Assembly: GCF_025766255.1 (NCBI RefSeq)
Contig: NW_026516667.1
Coordinates: 186,001-250,000 of the forward strand
Direction of reading: 5' to 3'
Length of the DNA stretch: 64,000 nt
Source of the DNA: Zychaea mexicana
Lineage: Eukaryota > Mucoromycota > Mucoromycetes > Mucorales > Lichtheimiaceae
Made by a program: the position numbers and the translations under genes. Positions 1-12,287 of the stretch are shown here, piece by piece (position 1 is the stretch's first letter; each line of letters begins with the position of its first letter). Below the pieces are notes generated by a model. The model was not told the origin of the DNA, did no database searches, and saw only the letters and a program-made list of their open reading frames with translations.

Positions 1-2947
1 AAGGCCAAAAACGTAGCCTTGGAGCGTTTATTATACGGGAAATCCTACATGGTTTAAAGCAAACGCATGTAGTCCAAGAGCAAACACACATTACTATCCC
101 TACCAACTTTAATTGATATGCCATCTTGCCACCAATCAATGCACCAGTCGTGAATGGGATTACTGCTGTAAGAAGTCTTGTAGTGAAGAAGCTACTCGTC
201 CCAACACACTTTGCTGTGGCATCTAAAGACAAGGCATAGTAAAAATAAGCGGTTCGTAATTTATACCAAAAGGGACTATATATTAAGCTAAGTGGGACGT
301 AATGCACAGTAAACGGTGCTCTTAACGTACAGAAAAAGCAACCGCAAAAGAGCAGGACTTTTCTCTCGGGGTTTATTATTACATCATTGATTCGGCAACG
401 GCAAGAAGTGTGCAAAGAGCCGGTCAGAGACACAAGCCCACATGATGTGAATTTTGCTGTGAAAACAGGCAACAGTAGGGGTAAATTTGCTGCGTCTCTC
501 TTTTCTTTTTTTATTATCACATAACGAAGGCTCCGATCACGTACGCAAATAATCAAGGAAGCAAAGGTAGTCTAGGAATGAGGAATTCAGGAAGAGCGCG
601 ACACAGATCTTTCTTTTTTGGATAGTGACGAAGTTACGCGTGTGCCAAACCTTGAACGTTCCAACAGCTTTCCCCTGAAACGAAAACTATGCGCATTGTG
701 ACGCAGCGATTTGGCCATTTGACTTCGCACTTGAAATGCACAAAGGGATGGCGAGTGAACGAGGTGATCAATAGAGCAACAATATGCGCAAAGGTGTCAA
801 ACGTTGGAGGAAGTCATCGTTTGTAGTGTTATTCTTCTGATCGTCCCAAAGGAACTTAAACGCTGCTTTAAAAGAACGTAGAACCGCACAAAAACAAACG
901 AACAGATTTACTATGTCAGCAGCAATGTAAAAGACTGAAGGATGAGTCGATTTCACTAGCGGCAGCGGATACTTATTTATGAGCGGGCCAACTTATCTGC
1001 AGCAGCACATACTTGGGATGGAGGATAGAACGTTAGCAGTAGCATAAACTGGGATGGAGGATGGAGGGAGGAGGTTATACGGCGTGGTTCAGAGAACTGT
1101 TGGCGGATAGCGTAGATGGTAAAGCAACAGTTGACGAGCACGGTTGAACATAGAAGATACCGGGTCTTTATCATATAGTGCAGCGTTGGGGGCATCTTTT
1201 TCCGCACACACATAACATTACGTACCACACACACAGTCAAAAGACAATATTAAAGTACTGTGGATTTGTCTGTGAACTACGCTATATACACACGCTGTTT
1301 GTCTTGTTGGGTGAAGGACTGTAAACTGGCTGCTGGGTGGATTGTGTTCTCACTGTTCACTGATGGTGAATTGTCTACCTTGTCAGTCACGTCTATTTCC
1401 GGCATTTACTGCTCACGGAAAAGCACTTCTTCCGTGAATCTACACGCTCATTCGCATTCGTGTCTTTGTATTTGCTTTACACGATGCCGTGCACGGCCCA
1501 CTCACAAACAAGCGGCGACAGCATCGGAGGGTACAGCTCCGCATGGTGAGAGACACGTACCACTACCGCCGCAGCACATTTGTTTACTTGACCACCAAGC
1601 ACACCCCCTTTCCTTTCCTTTCCTTTCCTTTTTTGGTGCTGAATCTTTTGTTATATCATAGTAGGCAACCCACAAGTTGAACAAGCGAGAAGAAATGTCT
1701 ATATAAAGCGAGCAGTTTCGCTTTCTTTTTCTTCTTCTTAACTTTAGTTCGTTTTGGTACGGCTTTGGCTATAGTGCAGATTCACCGCTCTGTGCAATGA
1801 CCAGTCCAAATGACTGTGCTGGCGATTGTTAAGACTCTTCAATGATTCGCTAGATTCAGTGGTCTGCCCTGAGGAGACTCTTGCAATGTACCAGTGGGAA
1901 TGTGGACATGTACTCGGGCAAGTGATCGTGCACCTTCGGGTGCATGTGATGCCAACGGTATGTGGTGGGTTTTAAACGAACAGATTATTATTTACAGTAT
2001 TAAGCACAAATAAGAAAATGATAAAAATCTTTTTCTTTTCGCACTCTTCTCATAAACATTTTACCGCTTTTTATTTTATTTTTTTTTGCTCACGCGCACG
2101 ACAAGTTCCTTATTTTTTTTGCCCACCCACAGCTCCGTGCTAAACAAAGCGCAGAACAATGACAGACGACAGTAACACGATCACAACGCGCTTTATCACA
2201 CTTTGGAAGGCACTTTGCACCTTTCTTTTTCTTACATTTCTGTGGTCGCGTAGTTCTGCTCGCGAAATAATCGAAAGGAAAGAATTTGTTGGGAGGGTAT
2301 GGACTCCAGCAACAACGGCGCTTAAGGCAAGCTGTTCTAAGCTGAGAGAACCAGTTTAATGGTTTGTTTCGCTCGCCACGCCCCTTTCAACCCCTTGATT
2401 AACCGAAAACAGCCATGCTGGTCTATAATTTGACAATTTGTTTAAAGCTGCCCACATCCATCATTGCGGGAAGCTTATTTGCATAGTACACTTGACAAAG
2501 TTCTTAAAGACTATGCCGGGATACATTGATAACGCTAACAGGGAAAGGCGCACTTTTTGTTTTTTTTATGAACTGGGTTACTTCATGCTGGGGAGTTTGT
2601 GTGCTCATAAAGTCTTCTCTTATAAAGTTTACTGAATTGCTATCCCGTCATAATAGTTACAGTACTTAACGCAGCTAGTCGTTATTGGCTTTCAGCATTC
2701 TTGCATAAATACGATAGTTTAGGGGATCTGTTGATGTGCATCACTGGCCACTAGAAATAAGTAAAACTGCGTTGATCTCTTCTTCTCTTTTTATAAAGAA
2801 CGACGCAACAAACCAAATGACTTTGTATTATGGATATCAAGGTACATCGTGCTTACAAAGTTTAATATGTAATTAGAATGATTATTGTCTGTTGGAAAAG
2901 TAAATGTTTGGCTTTTATTTGACAAGAATCTAGGACAAAGCTAAGAT
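1..2947. other. Gene-poor stretch, no supported CDS
   Basis: No open frame here looks like a conserved protein. A TATA-like box at 1700-1707 is followed by a transcribed-looking segment with a perfect cUUCGg-type hairpin (stem 1928-1934 with 1939-1945) and then T-rich tracts from 2030 to 2120; see the finding on a possible structured RNA. A 66-codon ATG frame at 2159-2359 has one hydrophobic segment but no recognisable family, so I did not call it. The rest holds simple A/T- and pyrimidine-rich sequence. Confidence 0.5.
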
Positions 2948-3556
2948 TTAACACAAAATCTTGGCAAGAAAAGCCCGGATCGCATTTTCTTGGTCAGGGT
3001 TGCTTTCATAGGTTATCATGATATCCTGTGCTCGTAAAATTTTGTCCGTAATAGCTTCTGATTGATTTTGATCATTGGCACTACCGCTATATTGAAGCAA
3101 GGACTCAACGTAAGCAGACATGAAATGCTCGACATCAAGAGCCGTATTAACCATTATAAACTCTTCGCGCACACGATTGGCTGCAGCCACTACGCTCCAT
3201 CGGTTCGCAGGTGTTGTTTCAAGGTATTCATCGATTACCGCACTCACGGCACGGGCTACCCGAGAATCATACTGTTACACAAACTGTATGTATAGAGAAA
3301 GCAATATGTATGATGCCAGACTTACTGCACTCAAGAAGTACCGGCTTGTCTTTAAGCTCTTGCTTCGATGGTGCTGTCGCTGTTGCTGGTTATACGCATT
3401 ATAGTAGGGATATATGTTTATTCGTTAGGACAAAATGAAAGAAAAAACCTTATATAGAGTCGGCGTTCAGGAGGGGCTATACTCACGCTGTTGTCCTTCA
3501 TGAGTTTGTTGTAGTTGCTGTTGCTGGTTCCCGTCAGCAGCTGGAGTCGAAGACAT
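2948..3556 (-). CDS. Unrecognised small protein, 5' structure unresolved
   Basis: The supported part is the last exon, 3271 down to 2948. It follows a good acceptor (TAACAG) and encodes 107 residues ending at TAA. The peptide is mostly charged and helical-looking (core motif TPANRWSVVAAANRVREEF, no Cys pairs, no membrane segment). A likely first exon lies at 3556 to 3487: ATG in a good context, a Gln-rich N-terminus, and a GTGAGT donor. A middle exon around 3380-3313 ends at a GTAAGT donor, but no acceptor choice keeps the ATG frame open into the last exon. Either the start is elsewhere, a donor is non-canonical, or the gene is broken. I do not recognise the family. Confidence 0.35.
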
Positions 3557-4916
3557 TGGAAGAAGAGAAGTAAATTATTAGACCTTATCACTGAGCTGTT
3601 AGCCGGCTCATTATTAAAACTGGATAAGTTGCTAAATTGACTACTTTTTTTTTTCTCATGGTTCGTGTATTTCAGCGGAAGCACATAATGACGTAAAAGA
3701 AACATCGTAATAGACAATGCTTAAGTATTCGAGTCAATTTGCTGCAGTTAGGACTTGCATCATATAATGCCATTAAAAGATTCTTCTTTGTTGTCGTTAC
3801 AGTGTTCTCAATAAGCATTAAAGCCTCAAGTGCAGTCATAGACACATCAAACCGGTGCATTATAAAGTCGCGGCATATGTGTCTTGGATTGGGGTACTGA
3901 AATGAAAAACTGCATTCTCCCGTATGCTGCCCCAGACATTTATCGCGTTGAAAGTTACTATACACTATCAATGAAAAACCAACCTGAGGCGATTGTTCCC
4001 AGCGGCATAGGCTGCTTATTAATTATGTAAAAATGGAACGAATGGTGCATAGCATCTGTATACAGATAATGGCTGCTCACTGTTGACATGTATGATATCA
4101 CATATCACCTATACATTTTGGTAACGCCAACGAGCACAAAACTTATATTGTATGCCAGGAGCAACAGGGTCTGTGACAAGCTTTTAATGTATATAAATTA
4201 GAGACCACACCAGCACCGCTACTACGATCAACAACCAAAAACAGTATGATCGGCTCAACGGAATATAGGCTAGACGTCATTAAAATCTCTGTGAATCAGG
4301 TGCATGATGATGACGACCCTAATACTCAAACTGTTCGCGGCCACATGTGTTTCCTTATTGCTTATCACATATCCCAACATGTTATTGACATACTCCTGCT
4401 CTGAAACTTTATACAAAACTGCCAAGCATCCTTGGCGGTATGAGAGAGTTGAAGCTGCATGGCGGCCTTCTTTATCCGGGATGAAACTTGCAGATCAAAT
4501 TGCATGCTCTCATCGCTGCCGCGAACCCCGAATGGGGTGCGTGATTGGCTCCAACCATTTGCCATAGTAACACGATGGCGCATTGATATGCGTTGTGCGT
4601 TCAAGCCACATATACGATACTCTTCTTTTCCCTCCAAATCACCTAATTACTTACAAGAGTATGTAATGACAAAGACTGGTTTTCTTTGGGGAAAAAGGTT
4701 TACATTATTAATTGCATGCTGAGCAAAAGAACAAAAGGAGCGGGACTGGAGGGGGCGTAACTTTTATCCCTTTTGATCATTTCGAACCGCTTCATTTCCG
4801 TTTTTCCCCTTGGGTGCTTTCCAATTACACTCTCTCCTATCCTTTTTATTTTTATTTCGGATACCTTTCGGCTCTTTCCACTCTTTCTAAACTTTTTCTT
4901 TTTGTAATTTTGCAAA
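3557..4916. other. Intergenic, nothing recognised
   Basis: Contains a 99-codon open frame on the minus strand (3971 to 3672) with no recognisable motif and no clean start; it may be decayed coding sequence upstream of the small gene at 2948. The last ~200 bases (4720-4916) are pyrimidine-rich and probably hold the promoter and leader of the kinase gene that starts at 4917. Confidence 0.4.
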
Positions 4917-7037
4917 ATGTACCTTACAGTGAACAACAACAGTGACGAAGACTCGCCACCTGGATCACCAAACTCATCGTCGCCGCGACAACCGAAAAGC
5001 CGACCTGGCTCTCTTGTGGTTGAAACGTTGGGTGCCAAGACGTCTGAGACTAAGGACGGCTTACGCAAAATCAACAACTATCTGTTGAAACGAGAAATAG
5101 GTCGTGGAGCTTTTGGTACTGTGCACTTGGGTGTGGACACCAATACAGGGACCGAATATGTAAAGCCTTTCCACATGTTATGATGTTCTGTAATGTTCAA
5201 GTGATGCTCATTTGTTTCGTGTATGCATATTTGACCAGGCAATTAAAGAGTTTAGCAAGTCTCGTTTACGGCGAAAAGAGCAATCGGCAATGCTACGACG
5301 ACCAGGTCCTCGCGGACGTGGTCGAGGGCGTATTATGGGTTTGGGCGTTGGTCGGTCAGCCTCTCCACTCAGCACCAATCCATTGGATCTTGTGCGAGGC
5401 GAAGTGGCCATTTTGAAGAAACTGAATCATCCTCATATGGTCAAGCTCTTTGAGGTGTTGGATGACCCGAGTGACGATTCTCTTTATATGGGTAAATCAA
5501 CGGAATTGAGAATACACAAGAAAGAAAAGAGAAGGATATGAGCAGCATCAGAGAAGTCTCTTTCTTTGGATACGTTTTGTGGAAGGCAATGGACCGCTGC
5601 TTATTTGATGGTCATGTCTAAATAACGACGGTACTGTTTTTTTTACATGGTAGTGTTTGAGATGGCACACAAAGGTGTATTAATGAACATCGAGTCGGAC
5701 AAGACCGCAACACCCTATACATCCGAACAAGCAAGACATTTTTTCAGAGAGATCATCCTGGGAATTGAATACCGTGAGTTTCTCGTTCCTCCTTCACACA
5801 AAAGAAAGACAAAGAAGCTATAAAGTTAGGTTAATTGGTATTTCTTATATCATCTCTATCTCTCTTTAGTACATAACAACGAGATTGCACATCGAGGTAA
5901 AGTATCAGTGTTTGCATGGTTCTGGTGATCGGAGATCTGTAACATATGTCTTTGCTCACATTCTGTTGTGACGAACGGTAGATATCAAACCGGACAACTT
6001 GCTATTATCAAAGGATGGTGTATTAAAGATTGTCGATTTTGGCGTTTCTGAGATGTTCCACAAGGGTGATGACCGGATGAAAAAATCTGCAGGTAGTCCA
6101 GCATTTATGGCACCAGAGTTATGTGTACCTAGTCATGGAGAAATATCAGGAAAAGCAGCAGATGTTTGGTCAATGGGTATCACGCTTTACTGTTTAATCT
6201 ACGGACGACCTCCATTCATGAGCCATAATCTTGTGGAACTGATGAGCATAATCAGCAAAAATGAGTATGTATTAGTGTGTATGGAAGCTGCATAAGAAAA
6301 GGGAGAGATGGATGGATTGGAAAAGACAAGGATTGGACATTATTTTGACATTCTCTGCTGGTAAACAATTTAGAATCGAATACAAAGGTGATTTGGATCC
6401 TGATTTGCTCGACATCTTCCATCGATTACTGAAAAAGAACCCAGATGAACGGATAACTGTACCGGAACTCAGGGTAAGAAGCTGTCGGGTGTTGTCCCCA
6501 TAGTTGAAAGGCAAAATGTTTCTCCGTGTAGAAAAAAAATTAAAGAATCATATGGCACCTTAAATAAGGTACATCCATGGGTAACGAAACACGATGAAGA
6601 TCCATTGATCTCAGAAGAAGAGAACTGCCAGATGGTTGTTACCGAAGTTACTGAAGAAGAAATCAACAATGCTATCTCTAGCATTGCTAGTATATTTACT
6701 GTGGTAAGTTAACAAATAAAAACACGAAAAGTGAGTATGTGCATTGCGAAAATTTTTACTAATTTCATATGCTTTTCCATTCATGTGCTGACAGATGAAA
6801 GCAGTTAGCAAGTTCAAGCGGCATTCAAGATCATTATCACAGCATTCGCTGAATAAAATGATGGAAGAGGTCAAAAAGGCAGACAGTGAGAAGCAGCAGC
6901 AGTCTAATACCGAGAAACGACACAAGCCATCGCCAACTACTACTACAAGCTCTACGAATACTAGTGAAAAGGATGACAGCGACGTGGAAACGTTAAAAAC
7001 GGATGCTGCAGCATTGAATATCGCTTGTTCAGAGTAA
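4917..7037 (+). CDS. CaMKK/Ssp1-type Ser/Thr protein kinase
   Basis: Calcium/calmodulin-dependent kinase kinase family (fission yeast Ssp1, budding yeast Sak1/Tos3/Elm1 group), which phosphorylates the activation loop of AMPK/Snf1-type kinases. Eight exons: 4917-5159, 5239-5491, 5654-5773, 5870-5896, 5982-6264, 6374-6473, 6569-6703, 6795-7037, giving 467 residues. Visible: Gly-loop GRGAFGTV (from about residue 62), VAIK-type Lys at 84, an Arg/Pro/Gly insert right after beta 3 (RRPGPRGRGRGR) that matches the RP insert diagnostic of CaMKKs, HRD at 213-215, DFG at 233-235, a short activation loop AGSPAFMAPE, and HPWVT at the end of the catalytic domain. The tail is Ser/Thr/Gln-rich and basic. 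All intron phases agree. Upstream kinase identity is strong; the downstream target is inferred from the family. Confidence 0.93.
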
Positions 7038-7801
7038 TAAAAGAATAACGATGATCGACGGTGTTCGTGTGAAAATCATGTGGTTACTAGGACGAAATGA
7101 ATGGGTTTGTTGTGCTTCGAGAACAATGGCATATGCTGGCAGGAACGATGGATATGGAGTAGAGCACACCGGGGTAAGTATATGTACTGCGGTGATCAAT
7201 GAGACTTAATAAGGCTATTATGTATACCCGGAGGTCATCATTCCTGTACTAAAACTCGAGCTTTATCAATATGCATCATGTAATCTACTTTCGATGCATT
7301 ACATGGCTGTCATGGTTGTCTGTGGTTTACATGTGCTATTGATGGAAAGCTTATTTTGCGACACACGTACATCAAGTCTATTCTGGAAAGTATTGTATAG
7401 TATTTGATGAGAAAGGCCAACGATTGTCCAAATGCAGAGTACTCAGCATCTAGTAATTACGGGATAGCTGCCAAGATGTGAAGAATTCAGTATCATTGTA
7501 GGTGAAGTGACTAAGTGCACACCATCCAGGACCCTTCGAGATAAGTGAAGAGAGGGCGTACCAAGAAGGACATTATCGAGTGAAAGATATCGAAACTGTG
7601 TTGAGAATTGTGTACGAGTCTCATGACAATCTTTGAAAGACGCTGTATGCTAATTAGCGTGTGTGACACACGCTCACACACAACACATCGTACACAAAAA
7701 TTATGGGATAATCTGCCTCTCTCCTTTCAGCCTCATAAATCCTTGTCCTCTCTATACGTTCCTCCCCCCCTGTTTTTCATTTTGGTCCTACTAAACCGAC
7801 C
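7038..7801. other. Intergenic between kinase and TPR gene
   Basis: No gene seen. The 3' part (7690-7800) is pyrimidine-rich and leads directly into a good initiation context (GACCATGG) at 7802, so it probably contains the core promoter and leader of the TTC39/Iml2-like gene. Confidence 0.5.
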
Positions 7802-10800
7802 ATGGCCAAAGGCTCACAGACTCTTTCCTCCAAGAGCAACAAAAACAGCAACACCGCATCTGACGCGAGAAAATCCGCGTGGCGGGGAATAGCCGTCAAA
7901 CAAAAATCGCCCAGTCGACCCACGTCTCGAAAATCAGTCAGCAGCGTTTCGTCATTAGAATCCCAGCAACTGCTCAATGACAACTCATCCTCTCGTTCAT
8001 CCTCTCGTCGAGATACGATTGACACTTTGCCGTCTTTGAAGTTAGAAAGTGTTCAAGAATACTCGACACCATTGACCGCTTCAAACAGTGCTAGAACCAC
8101 TCGATCGCGTGAATCTTCAACAAGTGAATCATTTCAGGATGCTCGAGATGGGTTTATTATGCAGCAGCAGAAAATGAATGTGAACCCAGTCCATACGACG
8201 ACAGCAACGGCGACGGCGGGTCTTCAAAAGAACAATCATTACCAACCCCAAGAGGCGATAGAAGAAGACGACGATGATGCGTTTTATTACGGAAGTTATT
8301 TTTTGGCGGATACACAAAGAACAGGAACAAGACCAGTGGCAGCAAAAACAGCAGTGGCAGCACCATCTCCACCGCCTCAACGCATAACCTCGATGACATA
8401 CGGTGGACCGCCTCTGTTTTATGAGCCACAGCTTAGAGAAAAACATAAATCGCTACAAAGCTTTCAATATGGAAAAACAGCAACAACTGTAGCAGATGAT
8501 CCAGCGTACACGTACAAAGAGGAATACCTCACTTTCCATGATATAGACGATATTCCTGCTGCAACCGATACTGTTGTAGGCATAGCAACATCAGAAAATT
8601 TGACAAGCGTTATTGCTGAGGAACCAGTTGGCCTGGTAACAACAACAACGACAACGACAACAAAGAACATCACAGCGGTCAAAAACAAGGAGGAACAAAC
8701 ATCTATTAAAGACCAAAAAACGCTATCGGCGAGCGATATGGATGACCATACTGATGTTGTTGGAGTAGCATTGACGACCCCGACAACAATTTCAACCCCA
8801 CCAACGCCTGCAATGAGATATGATACCACATTTGCTGACAGCGCAGGCAGTAGTGATGACAAAAGAAATCATCAGCAAGAGCAGCCACTATTATTTTCAT
8901 CAATTTCTCCTCCTTCTCCTATTACTACAGCGACTGCTGCGAATGCAGCCGATCCCCTACCTTCACTATCTACAGCACGTGCTTTGGAAGCTAATAATGA
9001 TCAGCATCAAGATCAGTCTCCACCTCCGATGTCTCCTCCTTCTCCTGTTGTTCTTACAACTACAATTAACACCCCAACGACCATGGCAGCCGAGCCAGAA
9101 CAGATAGCTTCACCATCACCGCCAGTATCAGTCGATTTACAACGAAAAGATGAGAAGCAAAATAATGATCAGCAATCGATACAATCGCAACCACCTATTA
9201 TCTCACCACTGGAAGAAACAGCAACAGCAACAGCGACAACAACAACAGCAGCAGCACCCTCATTTGCTCCTGTGGAAGATATAAACCAGCGACGAGACTC
9301 TGTATCGACAAACTCGGTTTCTACCGTTGGCAGTGATGACCGTATCAAGTTTTCCGACGATCGACAAAGTCATAGCCGATTCGACTTCTTGCTCATGGCA
9401 GCCGAAGAAGATCCGGTGGATTTGGATATGCTCAAAGACAATGAGATTGCTGTGCAATCTGTGGATGTCAGGAACATTCACGCTAACCGACAAGGCCCGC
9501 GTGACCAAGAGGAAGCTGGTATGCCAAAGTGCACTTATATACAATGCTTGCATATAACGTTTTATATATGCTATTGTTAGATGAACCTGTTCGAGAAGGG
9601 ATGCGGCTTGTATTTAATAACAAATTTATGAGGGCAAAGGCAAAATTCCAGATGCACGCAGCCACGTAAGTAGTTGTATCTGGATCTGGTCTTTAGGTCC
9701 ATAAAGTCTAGGAATTCATTCATCAACAAGTCAAACCAATCTATGATCTCTACATTCTTTTATAGTGATCCACTCCATGGTGTTGCATTGGGTGTCATTG
9801 CTACAATCAAAGGTATGCATTAAGGATAGAGTTATTATGGCTGGAAAATTTGCTGTATGATTAGTGACAATACTAATATCTGTTTCTCATGGATTGAACT
9901 TGATATTAGCCATGATGGTAATTTAGATTTTGTTGTGGTAGAAAAACCAACCTTATTTCCTGAAAATGATGGATTACTATTAATAGACTCATGATCAAAC
10001 GGACTTGGATAAAGCCATGAGCACACTTGCATCCGCTTATACCATTGCCCAGGCACAAATCGATGCTGTTTCAGTCAAACGATCACTCAAGGATTCCTTG
10101 ACCCATTATTTCTCAGCATTTATGGTGAATAAGAGTATCAGTGATTTTGGACCCCCAGCTGCTCCAGCGCCGACTACAGTATCTTCATCCGGAATAACCA
10201 GTACGACTACATTCTTATCCAATGGTGTATTACGTGCGCATGTTATCAAGGCCGAATGTTCTATGCTCATGGCAGTAATGCAGTTGAGTCGAGAGAATGT
10301 CGTTGATTATTTAAAGTGCGGATTAAATTTACGCCGAGGTAAAAAAAAACAAAAAAAAAAGGGCACAGCAGATAATTGTATACTGTACACTTCTTCTAAA
10401 CATATGATGTGGCAATGTAGCTTACAAAAGCTATGTAATTGTTTGGCAAGAGTACAAACGGATGGGACAAGAGCATACCAAGCACATGGATCGAGATACT
10501 GTATCTGCTGTTTATTTTGGCATTGGATCAATACATTTGCTTATCTCTGCTCTACCGCCTAAGATTTTGAAAATATTCTCATCTTTTGGGTTCACAAGTG
10601 ACAAGGAGCTAGGTCTCGTGCTGTTGAAACTGTGTCTTGAAGGAAAAGGCATCCGATCCCCTCTTGCTGCGATCATGTAAGGCTTATTCTCGTTTATCTA
10701 TTATCAATCCACTATCTTAAATGGAAATCTGTATCCTGCTGTTGAGTCCTTCCCCTGCCGATACTTCCCTAGTCCCATCTTAATTCCATCTTAATCCCAC

Positions 10801-12287
10801 TGGGCTTTCAATTACCAAATATCTGTACGACTTATATTCCAACGCGAGCTAAATATAATGTTATTACTATCAACAATAGGTTACTATCATACTACTCTAT
10901 CCTCACATCATCAGTGCCACAATTGTATAGCAGGGAACTTGCAGGACCGGCAGTTGAATGTTTGCTAGAAGCACAAAAAAGCTTTCCGAGCTCATGCTTC
11001 TTTTTGTACTTTGCAGCCAGGATAGCACGGATTGCAGGAAACTTGCCACTATCGCTCCAATCCTTTTCATTTGCCATGGACGCGAGCCGAAGCGAGATGA
11101 TGGAAGTGGCGATGCGACATGTGACATCATACGAGATAGGGTGGAATCATGCACTGCAGCTCGATTGGGAGAGTGCTGCCAAAAATTTCGAGGACTTGGC
11201 CAAAGAGAAGTACAGCCCCCCCTTTTGCATGTATCTGGTAGGCGCTTGCCGCGAAATGCTGGGACAACGGACGCAAGGTATACTTGCTTTTGCAGAGGTG
11301 CGGCAGCAACGCATCAGCAACAACAAGAGCAACGGGAACAATAATAGTAGCACCGGTAGCTCAAGCAGCAGCAAGGACCAACAGCATCCACAGCAACAAC
11401 AACAACACTCGCCTCCGTCGGCGTACATTGAGTCGTATGTTTGTAAAAAAGTAGAGCTTTTCCAAAAGAGTGGGTACCAGGTAAGCTTTTTCGTGTATTA
11501 TGTGCGAAAGCTTTGGCATATGACATAGAAAAGGATAATGTCGGACAGATACACTAAAACATAGTACGTGTATGTAGGATATGGATATCAATTTACCCAT
11601 GCTCGAGCTTATGTGTATCTGGAATGCATTTGAGCAAATGGAGCAGGGAGCATTAGAGCAGTGTCTCGAAATAGTTAATTCGGCACTTAATCATATCCAT
11701 GAACGGGAACGACGTGAGCTCAGCATCCGTACCCAGGAACTTGCACCATCTGCGTCCCCGCCGGATTATTATCATCACCGCGCCCTTGTTCTTTTAATCA
11801 AAGCATCGCTGTTAAATGCCTTGCAGCGACATAGTGACAGTATCCCGCACCTCAATTGGATCATGGATAATAAGGAGGACTTATCATATGAGACAGCGGC
11901 TTGGATCATTCCATTTGCTTATTGGGGTAACATATTTTGTTTTATTTATTTCGATAGAAAAAGAGACAGCGACAATACTATTGGATTACTAACTGCTGAG
12001 TGCTACTATTGTAATTTAAAATTATGCATATCTATCTATCTATAACAGAGGCGGGAGTCACAAGCTGGGGCTTGGGTAACTATGTGAAGGCTCGAAAACT
12101 ATGGCAACAAGGTCTTTCATGCTCCAAATACGATTTCGAATATAAAATGGCCATCCGGTTCAACTTGGCTTTGTCAAAATGCAACGATGCCGGGATTGGG
12201 CCTGTCGAAAAGTCAGCAACCGAGAAAGTGTTAGACATGCATGCGCAGAAAAAGGCAATGTCTGTCGTCCATCCTATTAATAGATAA
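7802..12287 (+). CDS. TTC39/Iml2-family TPR protein with long low-complexity N-terminus
   Basis: Member of the Iml2/TTC39 (DUF3808) family; yeast Iml2 is linked to inclusion-body and lipid-droplet clearance, TTC39 proteins to lipid metabolism. Exons 7802-9518, 9581-9665, 9766-9812, 9910-9917, 9987-10338, 10421-10676, 10880-11480, 11578-11926, 12049-12287; all phases agree, giving 1217 residues. The family part begins at about residue 570 (EGMRLVFNNKFMRAKAKFQ) and runs to the end with TPR-like segments (AYTIAQAQIDAVS, GNYVKARKLWQQG). The first ~570 residues are Ser/Thr/Pro/Gln-rich, disordered, and absent from typical ~600-residue members. A Gln/Asn/Ser insert interrupts the TPR region near 11310-11415. 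Exon 4 is only 8 nt but is needed to keep the frame. ATG context at 7802 is good. Confidence 0.88.

Noticed and set aside
1796..1960. Cys-containing short peptide (metallothionein-like) starting near 1797
   Set aside because: The frame stops after 11 codons, and no splice choice yields a Cys-rich continuation.
2159..2359. 66-codon ATG frame with a hydrophobic segment
   Set aside because: No recognised family and no supporting context; could be chance in AT-rich DNA.
8129..8903. Minus-strand frames of 65-132 codons opposite exon 1 of the TPR gene
   Set aside because: Antisense shadows of Ser/Thr/Gln-rich repeats; the plus-strand frame splices correctly into a conserved domain.
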